Positions 1-7,138 of a stretch of DNA of 64,000 bases are shown in pieces. This DNA is from Paractinoplanes deccanensis (lineage in GTDB: Bacteria; Actinomycetota; Actinomycetes; Mycobacteriales; Micromonosporaceae): contig NZ_BOMI01000108.1 in the NCBI RefSeq assembly GCF_016862115.1, forward strand, positions 32,951 to 96,950, in the 5' to 3' direction. Under the pieces are notes generated by a model, which saw only the letters and a program-made list of their open reading frames with translations, searched no databases and was not told the origin of the DNA. Numbering within the stretch: the stretch's first letter is position 1; every line of letters begins with the position of its first letter. Made by a program: the position numbers and the translations under genes.

Positions 1-41
1 CGCCGGCCGGCGCCATCGAGGGCGAGATCGTCGACCGCTGA
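1..41 (+). CDS. 3' end of an upstream gene, possibly fxsA
   Basis: Only the last codons are inside the window. They read ...IEGEIVDR and stop at TGA 39-41. This acidic tail resembles the C-terminus of FxsA-family membrane proteins, which sit next to rbpA in many actinobacteria. The assignment rests on the tail plus the neighbour and is weak. A rho-independent terminator follows directly. Confidence 0.4.
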   Translation, partial: PAGAIEGEIVDR

Positions 42-50
42 ACGAGCACG

Positions 51-83
51 AAAAAAGGGGGCCCGTGTCGGGCCCCCTTTTTT
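51..83. terminator. Bidirectional rho-independent terminator
   Basis: A 9-bp perfect stem (57-65 pairing with 69-77, loop TGT) is flanked by A6 on the left and T6 on the right, so it has a U-tract in both directions. It sits between the stop of the upstream plus-strand gene and the stop of minus-strand rbpA and serves both. Confidence 0.93.
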
Positions 84-93
84 CGTCTGCTTC

Positions 94-432
94 TTACCTG
101 CCGCGGCGGGTCCGAACCTCTTGGAGCCGCTCGTTGAGGATGTCCTCCAGCTCCGAGATGGAACGCCGCTCGAGCAGCATGTCCCAGTGGGTGCGCGGCG
201 GCTTCGCCTTCTTCTGCTCCGGCTCGCTGCCGTCGACCAGGCGGGCGACGCTGCCGTCGAACTTGCACTCCCAGGTGGTGGGCACCTCGGCGTCGACGGC
301 GAACGGCACCTCGAACTGGTGACCCTTGACGCACAGGTACTCTCGGGTCTGCCGGGGCGCCAGCTCCGTGTTGCGGTCGGACTCGTAGCTGACCGCGCCA
401 AGACGGCTGCCGCGCAGCATGCGTTCGCCCAT
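94..432 (-). CDS. rbpA: RNA polymerase-binding protein RbpA
   Basis: RbpA is an actinobacterial transcription factor that binds RNA polymerase and the principal sigma factor and stabilises open complexes. The 112-residue length is normal. An N-terminal tail precedes the core domain (about 27-72), where Cys34, His38 and Cys56 match proposed zinc-ligand positions of Streptomyces RbpA. A short basic linker (KKAKPPR, 74-80) leads to the helical sigma-interacting region (about 85-110). The start MGERMLRGSR is the family's usual one and is preceded by GAGGGG. An excellent sigma-R-type promoter lies 44-69 bp upstream, which fits the known disulfide-stress control of rbpA in Streptomyces. Confidence 0.97.
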   Translation of the reverse strand: MGERMLRGSRLGAVSYESDRNTELAPRQTREYLCVKGHQFEVPFAVDAEVPTTWECKFDGSVARLVDGSEPEQKKAKPPRTHWDMLLERRSISELEDILNERLQEVRTRRGR

Positions 433-475
433 GATTGGCTTTCCCCTCGCTCGTGGTGCTGCTCTCGTTCGGTGT

Positions 476-501
476 AACGAAAGGGGCGGCCGCGGGATTC
501 C
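476..501 (-). promoter_or_regulatory. Sigma-R-type promoter of rbpA
   Basis: Read on the minus strand, GGAAT (revcomp of 497-501) is followed after exactly 18 nt by GTT (revcomp of 476-478). GGAAT-N18-GTT is the Streptomyces sigma-R consensus. It lies 44 bp upstream of the rbpA start codon, leaving a short leader that carries the GAGGGG ribosome-binding site. Confidence 0.8.
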
Positions 502-522
502 TGCGGTCGCCGGGCTACAGCG

Positions 523-554
523 TTGTCGGTGTGACAGGTTGTCGGTATGACAGG
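523..554. repeat. 16-bp tandem repeat TTGTCGGTRTGACAGG
   Basis: Two adjacent copies (523-538 and 539-554) differ at one base, and a partial third follows at 557-564. Each copy holds a TGTC...GACA inverted pair, so the unit could be a protein-binding site upstream of rbpA. Confidence 0.75.
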
Positions 555-654
555 GTTTGTCGGTAGGTATGGCAGCACTGCCGTTGTGACGGCGGTGTTA
601 ACGCTACGAGCGTAGCCGCCCGCGGCCCTTACCCGGCATACCGCACCCCCGCCG

Positions 655-674
655 AAGTGGACCTTGGTCCACTT
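655..674. promoter_or_regulatory. Perfect 9-2-9 inverted repeat, operator candidate
   Basis: Arms AAGTGGACC and GGTCCACTT are perfectly complementary around a TT centre. Size and symmetry fit a dimeric repressor site. No gene starts within 200 bp on either side, so its target is unclear. Confidence 0.5.
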
Positions 675-1111
675 TACGGCCTATGGGAGTTCTCCATGTG
701 GTGCGACTTCGGTCACTCGGTCGGGTAAACCGTGAATCGGCGTCCCCGTTTCGCTCCTCGCCGGGCATTATTCGTCCGCGCGTCGCCCGAGATGAGTACT
801 CTTCACTTCGGTGCGCATCACCGGCCGGAAGGCAGCGGACGCCTGCTCAGAGGCGGTGTGGCCGGTGCCGGGCGGCGCTCGGGGGTGAGGCCGGCGGGCC
901 GCTATACGCCGAGATCCCGCGAGCCGCGATGTGTATTGCGTCACGATCGGGAGTCGGCGCCCCCTGACGGCGTGCCTCCATGTTCCACCTGGCGCCCAGC
1001 CTCCTGGTCCGTCGTCGTCCTCTTGCCATGCCTCTCCCTCTCCTGCCACGTTCTGTCGCCCGCCCCCGCCGGCCCCTGCCGCCCCCGCCGGTTCCGCGTG
1101 CCCTCGCCGCC

Positions 1112-1182
1112 CGGCTGCTCGACGTCGACCTGGACCGGGCCCGCGCCGAGCTGCGACGCGGGCTTCGGCGACTGCCGCCCGC
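1112..1182. other. Patch identical to parts of two distant genes
   Basis: Bases 1112-1155 (44 bp) are identical to 38649-38692, inside the histidine kinase gene just after its phospho-acceptor helix. Bases 1154-1182 (29 bp) are identical to the reverse complement of 12079-12107, inside the GH144 gene. The two patches abut with a 2-base overlap. Both matches are read directly from the sequence. The origin (gene conversion, template switching or decayed duplicates) is unknown. Confidence 0.85.
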
Positions 1183-1188
1183 AGCGCG

Positions 1189-1310
1189 CCCTCGCCAGTT
1201 ACGTCTGCCCCGGTTCCGCGCGCCCGCCGCCCTCGCCAGTTCCGCCTGCCCCGGTTCCGCGCGCCCCCGCGGCCCCGCCGCCCTCGCCGGTTCCGCCCGC
1301 CCCCGGCGCT
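1189..1310. repeat. Pyrimidine-rich degenerate tandem repeat
   Basis: Units beginning CCCTCGCC start at 1189, 1230 and 1281, with periods of 41 and 51 bp. The first two share most of CCCTCGCCAGTT...CCCCGGTTCCGCGCGCCC. Related degenerate copies extend upstream to about 1060. Confidence 0.75.
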
Positions 1311-1351
1311 CTCCTCTTCCCGCCTTCCTCCGTCGTCTCCTTCTTGCGCCA

Positions 1352-1377
1352 AAGTATTCCTTGACAAGAATATTCTT
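1352..1377. promoter_or_regulatory. AT-rich palindromic operator/promoter of the ArsR gene
   Basis: An AT-rich island in GC-rich DNA. It holds the perfect 12-bp palindrome AAGAATATTCTT (1366-1377) and an outer arm, AAGTATTCCTTG (1352-1363), that nearly complements it. TTGACA (1361-1366) resembles a -35 box. ArsR-family repressors usually bind such imperfect AT-rich palindromes over their own promoter, so autoregulation is likely. Confidence 0.6.
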
Positions 1378-1397
1378 TGCGGGGAATGATTCTCTGC

Positions 1398-2348
1398 ATG
1401 GATGTTGTTCTGGTCGCGCTGGCCGATCCGGCTCGGTGGCGGCTCGTCGAGTTGCTGGCGGAGCGCCCGCGCCCGGTCGGCGTGCTCGCCGAGCTGGCCG
1501 GGGCTCGGCAGCCGCAGACGACGAAGCACCTGCAAACCCTCGAACGCGCCGGGATCGTCGCTTCCGAGCGCAGCGGCCAGCGGCGCATCTATGCCCTGCG
1601 GCCGGGCCCGCTGCGCTCGCTGGCGTCGCTGATCGCCGGGCTGGCCGACACCGCCGAGCGTGCCGGGGGCCCGCTGGAGACCTACGGCGAATACCGCCGC
1701 GCCGTGCTCGCCGAGCGCGACGCGGCGGACAAGGCCGGTGCCGGGTGGGCCGACGGCCGTTCACTGCGGTTCCGGCGCTCGGTCGCGGCGCCGCCCGCCC
1801 TGCTGTGGCGCCACCTCACCGAGGCGGCCCTGCTCGCCCGGTGGTGGGCGCCCGACGACCTGCGCGTCTCCGAGCTGGTCTTCGAGGCTCGTCCCGGCGG
1901 CCGCATCGTCCAGGAATACCGCGACGCCGACGACACCCAGCCGTCCGCCGCCCACTCGTCCGGCGCTCAGCCGTCCGGCGCTCAGCCGTCGGGCTCCGAG
2001 CCGTCCGGCATCCAGCCGTCGGGCTCCGAGCCGTCCGGCGCCCAGCCGTCGGGCTCCGAGCCGGACGGTGCGGTTGTCGGGCGGGCCGTCGGCGTGGTGG
2101 AGGCCGCGGAGCCCGGCGCGCGCCTGGCGTACCGGATGACGCCTCTGCTGCCCGGCGGCGCCCCCGCCTTCACCGCCCACGTCGAGATGGTGCTGACGCC
2201 TGTGGGCGCCGGCACCGAGCTCGGCGTCGACTACCGCATCACCGGAAGTGCCGTCGACTCGGCGGACTTCATCGCCGGCATCGAGATCGGTTTCGGCCAG
2301 TCCCTCGACAAACTCACCGCCGTTTTCGAATCAGGGAGCACGAAGTGA
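1398..2348 (+). CDS. ArsR-family HTH fused to SRPBCC (AHSA1-like) domain
   Basis: A 316-residue fusion. Residues 1-90 form an ArsR-type winged helix (ALADPARWRLVELL, then recognition region RQPQTTKHLQTLERAG). Residues about 122-312 are an SRPBCC/AHSA1 ligand-binding domain (APPALLWRHLTEAALLARWW). The fold is interrupted at 181-224 by a Pro-Ser-Gly-X-X pentapeptide run, probably in a beta-hairpin. No Cys metal site typical of ArsR metal sensors is seen, so the ligand is probably organic. Met 1398 is preferred because the HTH begins there; ATG 1386 is an alternative. It overlaps the next gene by GTGA, so the two should be co-translated. Confidence 0.85.
   Translation: MDVVLVALADPARWRLVELLAERPRPVGVLAELAGARQPQTTKHLQTLERAGIVASERSGQRRIYALRPGPLRSLASLIAGLADTAERAGGPLETYGEYRRAVLAERDAADKAGAGWADGRSLRFRRSVAAPPALLWRHLTEAALLARWWAPDDLRVSELVFEARPGGRIVQEYRDADDTQPSAAHSSGAQPSGAQPSGSEPSGIQPSGSEPSGAQPSGSEPDGAVVGRAVGVVEAAEPGARLAYRMTPLLPGGAPAFTAHVEMVLTPVGAGTELGVDYRITGSAVDSADFIAGIEIGFGQSLDKLTAVFESGSTK
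1938..2069 (+). repeat. In-frame 15-bp repeats (PSGAQ/PSGSE) inside the ArsR-SRPBCC gene
   Basis: About eight 15-bp units encode PSGAQ, PSGSE or PSGIQ at residues 181-224. The unit length keeps the frame, so copy number could vary by slippage without breaking the gene. Confidence 0.9.
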
Positions 2349-2947
2349 CTGCACAGAACGCCGGCCGCCGGGTCGTCACCAACATGAGCCTCTCGCTGGA
2401 CGGCCGCTACGCCAAGCCCGGCGCGCCCGAGGACATGAGCTGGGTGATGCCGTACGCGGTCTCGGACGTCGCCCGCGACCACCTGACCGGCTTGTGGGAG
2501 CCGGCCACCACCGCGTTGCTGGGCCGGGTCAACGCCGAGGGCTTCCTCGGTTTCTGGCCCACCGTCATCGGCATGGACGGGGTGGACCCGCGCGACGAGG
2601 CCTTCGCGAAGTGGCTCGTCAGCACCGACAAGGTCGTCCTGTCGTCGACGCTGGCTGAAAGCCCGTGGGAGCGGACCACCCTCGCCGACCGTCCCGCCCC
2701 CGACGTGGTCGCCGAGCTCCAGGCGACCCCCGGCGGCGACATCCTGGTCCTGTCGAGCGCCAGCGTCATCAAGGCCCTGCTGGCCGCCGACCGCGTCGAC
2801 CGCCTGTGCCTGATGATCTTCCCGGTCTTCCTGGGCGGCGGCCCGGCCCTGTTCGACGACGGCCTGCCGCCGGCCCAGTGGACCCTCGTCAGCCAAAAGG
2901 CGGGCGAGCACGGCGAACTGTCCCTCGTCTACGACCGCACCCGCTGA
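2345..2947 (+). CDS. Dihydrofolate reductase-family (RibD C-terminal-like) protein
   Basis: A 200-residue DHFR/RibD_C-fold protein, presumably an NADPH-dependent reductase. Visible family marks are SLSLDG near 15-20, the glycine pair in PGGDILVLSSAS (129-140), and PVFLGGGPALF (160-170). GTG 2345 is chosen because AGGGAG lies 7 nt upstream and the codon overlaps the ArsR stop as GTGA. ArsR-SRPBCC regulators are often paired with such reductases; the substrate cannot be read from sequence. Confidence 0.85.
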   Translation: MTAQNAGRRVVTNMSLSLDGRYAKPGAPEDMSWVMPYAVSDVARDHLTGLWEPATTALLGRVNAEGFLGFWPTVIGMDGVDPRDEAFAKWLVSTDKVVLSSTLAESPWERTTLADRPAPDVVAELQATPGGDILVLSSASVIKALLAADRVDRLCLMIFPVFLGGGPALFDDGLPPAQWTLVSQKAGEHGELSLVYDRTR

Positions 2948-2977
2948 ACGCTCCCGCCCGCCGTCTTCGGGGCCGCC

Positions 2978-4108
2978 TCACGCCGGGGTGGCTTGGGCGG
3001 GCGCGGGCGGGGCCGGGGCGGGCCGGGCACCGCCCAGCGAGGCGAGTGCTGAGGCCAGGTCGCTGACCTGGGTCGACAGCTGGGCCGCCCGGGTCTGCGC
3101 GGCCTCCGCCTCGGCCTGGGCGGCGGCGAGGCGGCGCTCGAGGTCGGCGCGGTCGCGGCCCGCCCGGTCGAGCTCCTCGCGCACGGACAGCAGCGCGTCC
3201 CGTTCGGCCTCGGCCCGGGTGGTCGCACGGCGGGCCTCGGCCAGCTCCGCGTCGGCGGCCTCCCGCGCGGCCGCGGCCTCCCGGCGTACCTCCTGCAGCG
3301 CCTTGTCCGTGGCCTCGCGCTGCTCGGCGGCCTCCCGGCGGGCGGCGGCCAGGTCAGCGTCCAGCCGGCGCGCCTCCTCGCGGGCGGCGTCGCGTTCGCG
3401 GCGCAGCTCCTCACCCCGTTTGGCGGCGGCGTCGGCGTCCTTGAGCGCGGCGGCGAGGTCGCGCTCGGTGGCTTCACGCTCGCGGCGTACGTCCTGAAGC
3501 TCCGCCCGGGCCACGGCAAGCTCGTCGCGGGCCGCGTCACGATCGGCTTCGGCGCGCTCCTGCAGAGCCACCGCCGCGGTGGCCTCACGGCGGGCCTCGT
3601 CGCGGGCGGCGCGCGCCTGCTCGGCGTCACGCCCGGCCTGCTCGGAGGCGCGCGCCGACTCCTCGGCACGATGCAGCGCCTCGTCCCGCTCGGCGGTCGC
3701 TGCGGCGGCCAGCTGCTGGGCCGTCGACGCCTCGGCGGCGGCCCGCTCCGCGTCCCGGCGGGCATCGTCGCGCTCGGTGTGCGCCGCGGCGATCTGCCCC
3801 GACGTCTCGGCCCGGATCTCGGCCACCTGCCGTTCGACCCCGGCGGGGGAGAGCTCGGAGTGCAGCGCGTCGCTGAGCGTCTCGACGAGCTGATCGAGCC
3901 GATCGACGACCTCCCAGGTGCGCGCCACCTGCCCGGCCAGCCCCGGCGACGACCGGTGCCGCATCCGCACGTTGCGCGAGGCACGCTGGCATTCCCCGTC
4001 GTTGTCCCGGCAGTACCGGAACGGCCGCCCGGCGGACGAGCGCTGCGGCACGGGCCGTCCACAGTGGGCGCAGGGACGGGTCTCGGGAGCGGTGTCGTTC
4101 TCTTTCAT
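2978..4108 (-). CDS. Cys4-motif coiled-coil protein
   Basis: 376 residues, family not recognised by name. The N-terminus has C13-x2-C16-x16-C33-x6-C40, a probable zinc ribbon. From about residue 85 to 350 the protein is a nearly unbroken Ala/Glu/Arg-rich coiled coil, and it ends in a short Pro/Ala tail. There is no signal peptide or membrane segment, so it should be cytoplasmic. The layout recalls KfrA-like or Scy/FilP-like scaffolds, but no homology is claimed. It is monocistronic and convergent with the DHFR-family gene. Confidence 0.75.
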   Translation of the reverse strand: MKENDTAPETRPCAHCGRPVPQRSSAGRPFRYCRDNDGECQRASRNVRMRHRSSPGLAGQVARTWEVVDRLDQLVETLSDALHSELSPAGVERQVAEIRAETSGQIAAAHTERDDARRDAERAAAEASTAQQLAAAATAERDEALHRAEESARASEQAGRDAEQARAARDEARREATAAVALQERAEADRDAARDELAVARAELQDVRREREATERDLAAALKDADAAAKRGEELRRERDAAREEARRLDADLAAARREAAEQREATDKALQEVRREAAAAREAADAELAEARRATTRAEAERDALLSVREELDRAGRDRADLERRLAAAQAEAEAAQTRAAQLSTQVSDLASALASLGGARPAPAPPAPAQATPA

Positions 4109-4886
4109 CGCAGGCCCACCCTAGGCCGAGATCCACCACAGTTCGCGCCACCACACCGACCCCCATTCATCATCCTAGGACGCTCTACACGGTGTGCGCT
4201 TCGCCGCACACCCCAAAAGATCAAAACCAAAAAGGAATCAACGGCATCCCACCTTTGAATCTCGGCCGTTCGCGATCCGCCGCCGTGGGCCGCGAACGGC
4301 CTGGTGGAAAGCCCATGCGGCATGCCAACTGAGTTGTCGTTTCGGCGCGCCGGGCAGCGGCCCACGCGGGTCACGCCAGGCATGCCGGGGGCCAGCCCAG
4401 CGCGCGCCGTGACCCACGCCGGTCGGTCGGGCACGCCGGGACGCTGCGCGCAGCCCACGCCCGACACGCCGGAACGCCGGCCCGCAGGTCGGGCGGCCCG
4501 GGACGCTACGCCGCAGGCAGCGCGACACTGCGTGGACGCTGCGCCGCGACCCACGGCGGCCAGCCAGAGACGATGCTGCCCGGGGCCCACGCCGGTCAGC
4601 CAGAGACGACGCTGCCCGGGGCCCACGCCGGTCAGCCAGACGCGACGCTGCCCGGGCCCACACGCTGGCAGGCCGGGTCGCTGCGCTGAGGCTCTCTTGC
4701 CTGCGCTCCCTGGGCAATGATCGGCCCGGGCGCCCCGCCCGGCCGCTGGTGCGCCCGGGCCGCCTGCCGGCACGGCGATCACATCCGCCTGCCCCTAACG
4801 GCCGGCGCGGACTGTGGCTGGTCCGCCCGGCGCGAATGCCGACCAGCGAGTGTGGGGCGCAGGCCTCGTTGAGTTCACCGGGCTCT
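4109..4886. other. Non-coding region with hairpins and tandem repeats
   Basis: No gene is supported in these 778 bp. It contains hairpins at 4191-4212 (8-bp stem, GGTGTGCG/CGCACACC) and 4264-4301 (11-bp stem, GGCCGTTCGCG/CGCGAACGGCC), then a GC-rich degenerate repeat field from about 4340 to 4690. The best-conserved part is the 36-bp array at 4549-4656. Confidence 0.7.
4549..4656. repeat. Three tandem 36-bp repeats
   Basis: Contiguous units start at 4549, 4585 and 4621, each shaped like GCCCACGCCGGTCAGCCAGA... and ending GCTGCCCGGG. Units 2 and 3 differ at only a couple of bases; unit 1 is more diverged. There are no spacers, so this is not CRISPR. Diverged relatives flank both sides. Confidence 0.88.
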
Positions 4887-5963
4887 CTACGGTTGCGGAG
4901 CGCGCTCACCTCCGTTCGACGGCGGGGTGAGGGTGGTGGCGACGACGGCGCGGGTGAGGTGGGCGTCGACCAGTACCTCGGTGTTGTCGATGATCTGGTC
5001 GGCGCAGCCGGTGAAGGGCAGGGCGCGCAGGGCCGGGTCGGTGATGGCATCGCGCAGGGCGTCGGCGTAGCGGGCGGCGCCGATCACCGCGTATCCGCGG
5101 TCGAAGAACTCGCGGCGTATCGGCGGTTGCTCGGCGCTGAGGCCGAGCTCGTTCTGGCGGGTGGCGGCGTGTTCGAGGGCGGTGCAGAGGGCGTTCTCGC
5201 GGTCGCGGGTGGTGGTGGCGTGCAGGGCGGCCAGCAGGGAGTCGGTGGCGGGGCCGGGTGGCAGGGCGCGGGTGAGCCATTTGGAGTATGGCGGCCAGCG
5301 TCGTTGCTGGAGCAGGAGCAGGCGGGCGACGTCGCGGCAGAGGCGGGCGGTCAGGACGCGGGCGCCGAGCTCGTCGCCGGCTTCGGCGGCGCGGGCGGGA
5401 AAGGGCTCTTCCTGGTCGATGCGGCGCCATTGGCAGGCGAGCACGTAGCGCCACAGGTCGGGTGGGTACCAGGTAAGGCGTGCGCGGGCGGTGGTCAGCA
5501 GGCGATCGGGGTCGTGGAAGACGGCGCCGCCGGTGAATTCGGCGAAGCGCTGCCAGGGGGCGCCGAGCCAGTCGAGGGGGCGCACGTCGCCGGTGGGGGT
5601 GAAGCCGAGCAGGTCGCGGCTCCAGGCGGGGAAGGACAGGATCTGGATGTAGTGGTCGACGGGGCCGTCGGTGGGCTGCATGGAGCGGACGCGGGCGCCG
5701 GGTGGGACGAAGTGGGTGGGCCAGCCGCGGATGCTCTTGGGGAGGCGGCGGGTGAGCATGTCGCGCAGGTCGCCGGGGTGGTCGACGAACAGTTCGAGGC
5801 GTGGGCCCCAGTCGTGGTCGGTGGAGCGGGCGGTGTCGAAGCCGAGCACGTCGGAGCCGGGGCCGAGCCGGGCGGCCGCGTGGGGCAGGCCGCCGAGCAG
5901 GGGCCGGACGGCTTCGAAGTAGTAGTGGCGGGCCAGTTGGACGCCGGGGAGGAAGTCAGGCAT
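4887..5963 (-). CDS. DUF4037 nucleotidyltransferase-like protein
   Basis: 358 residues. The N-terminal GFDTARSTDHDWGPRLELFV (41-60) is the hallmark of DUF4037, a nucleotidyltransferase-superfamily domain; Asp43, Asp49 and Asp51 are candidate metal ligands. Neither substrate nor partner is known. On the minus strand TAGATT (revcomp of 5970-5975) lies 6 nt before the ATG, so the transcript is probably leaderless. The gene is divergent from a phosphotransferase. Confidence 0.85.
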   Translation of the reverse strand: MPDFLPGVQLARHYYFEAVRPLLGGLPHAAARLGPGSDVLGFDTARSTDHDWGPRLELFVDHPGDLRDMLTRRLPKSIRGWPTHFVPPGARVRSMQPTDGPVDHYIQILSFPAWSRDLLGFTPTGDVRPLDWLGAPWQRFAEFTGGAVFHDPDRLLTTARARLTWYPPDLWRYVLACQWRRIDQEEPFPARAAEAGDELGARVLTARLCRDVARLLLLQQRRWPPYSKWLTRALPPGPATDSLLAALHATTTRDRENALCTALEHAATRQNELGLSAEQPPIRREFFDRGYAVIGAARYADALRDAITDPALRALPFTGCADQIIDNTEVLVDAHLTRAVVATTLTPPSNGGERAPQP

Positions 5964-6082
5964 GGGCGCAATCTAGCGGCCGGCCCTGACGAGAATCGGG
6001 GTTTTCCACAGGGCGCGGAGGCTCCTCGGGCGTTGTCCACAGGCGCCCCACGGCGAGCTCGGCGGCCGGTAATCTCGGGGCC

Positions 6083-7123
6083 GTGCCAGTGCTTGATGAT
6101 CTGATTCGTCCCGGTTGGACCGTCGAGGAGCTGGTGCACAGCACCGCGAACGAGGTGACCGGTGGTGTGTGGCGGGTGCGGCGTGATGACGGGACGGCGG
6201 TGTTGAAGGTGGCCACCCCGAGGCGCAGCGGGGCGGCGGAGCATTTGGCGGCGAGTGACGACCCGGGTCACTTCAACTATTGGCGGAGGGAGGTCGAGGC
6301 CTATGCGTCGGGGTTGACGGCCGAGGCGCTGCCGGGTTTGCCGGGGCCGCGGTTGTACGAGGTGGTGGAGCGGGCCGACGGGTCGGTGGCGTTGTGGCTC
6401 GAGGATGTGCGGGGTGTGCCCGGTCCTGCGGCGGGGCCGGCGCGGCTGGGTGAGGTGGCGTTCCGGCTGGGTGCCGCGCAGGCGGCGTGGCTCGGCTCGA
6501 CGGGGATCGGCGGGCGGTGGGCGGGGGAGAAGTGGCTCGCCCGGGACTGGTTGCGCGATTACACGCTGGCGCAGCCGGTGGTGGAGGATCTCGACTGGGA
6601 TCATCCGGTGATCGTGGCGGGCTGGCCGCGGCCGGTGCGGGAGGGGCTGCGGCGGCTGTGGGAGCGGCGGCACGAGGTTCTCGCCGTGACCGACGGGTTG
6701 CCGTGGACGTTGTGCCATCACGATGTGTGGCCGATGAATCTGGTGTTCGCGGAGCGGGGGCCGGTGCTGATCGATTGGGCGTTCGTGGGGCCCGGGGCGA
6801 TCGGGGAGGACGCGGCGAATCTGGCGCTGGACACGTTCCTCGACGGGCTGATCGACATCGGGTTGCTCGACGAGGTGCTGGCCACGGTGGCGGAGCAGTA
6901 CAGGCGCGGGCTGGGCGGTGCGGTGGACGACGGCATGGTGCGGCGGGCGGTGATGGCGTGCGGGGCGGCGAAGTATTTCTGGCTGGCGCCGCGGATGGTG
7001 ATGGCCGCGGCGGCCGGGTTCGGGCGTAAGCCGGGTTATGACAGCCGGGGGATCGAGGCGATGGTGGCCGGTCGTGCGCCGGTGCTGGCGGTGGTGGCCC
7101 GCTGGGCTGACGAGGTTTTGTGA
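6083..7123 (+). CDS. Aminoglycoside phosphotransferase-family kinase
   Basis: 346 residues with the APH/choline-kinase fold. Lys42 (AVLKVATP) should bind ATP. The catalytic loop CHHDVWPMN (211-219) gives Asp214 and Asn219, and VLIDW supplies metal-binding Asp231. These families phosphorylate small alcohols or amino-alcohols; the substrate here is unknown and resistance should not be assumed. Start GTG 6083 is supported by TAATCT at 6070-6075, 7 nt upstream, a likely leaderless promoter. Confidence 0.88.
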   Translation: MPVLDDLIRPGWTVEELVHSTANEVTGGVWRVRRDDGTAVLKVATPRRSGAAEHLAASDDPGHFNYWRREVEAYASGLTAEALPGLPGPRLYEVVERADGSVALWLEDVRGVPGPAAGPARLGEVAFRLGAAQAAWLGSTGIGGRWAGEKWLARDWLRDYTLAQPVVEDLDWDHPVIVAGWPRPVREGLRRLWERRHEVLAVTDGLPWTLCHHDVWPMNLVFAERGPVLIDWAFVGPGAIGEDAANLALDTFLDGLIDIGLLDEVLATVAEQYRRGLGGAVDDGMVRRAVMACGAAKYFWLAPRMVMAAAAGFGRKPGYDSRGIEAMVAGRAPVLAVVARWADEVL

Positions 7124-7138
7124 GCGGCGGGTGGTGGG

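Larger units (their letters stand above)
433..1397. other. Long non-coding, repeat-rich intergenic region
   Basis: About 960 bp with no convincing gene. Open frames here are Pro/Arg/Ala-rich low-complexity translations without a plausible start or family resemblance. The stretch holds the rbpA promoter, a 16-bp tandem repeat (523-554), a 9-2-9 palindrome (655-674), a patch identical to pieces of two other genes (1112-1182), a pyrimidine-rich 41/51-bp repeat (1189-1310) and the AT-rich operator of the next gene. Confidence 0.7.

Noticed and set aside
768..1764. Long open frames on both strands rich in Arg, Pro and Ala
   Set aside because: They are composition artefacts of GC-rich repeats and antisense shadows of the ArsR-SRPBCC gene; no start signal, no domain.
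4549..4656. CRISPR-like 36-bp repeats
   Set aside because: The units are contiguous with no spacers, and there are no cas genes.
6083..7123. Aminoglycoside resistance gene
   Set aside because: Three APH-fold kinases occur here, but the fold covers many substrates and no resistance-specific residues can be recognised.
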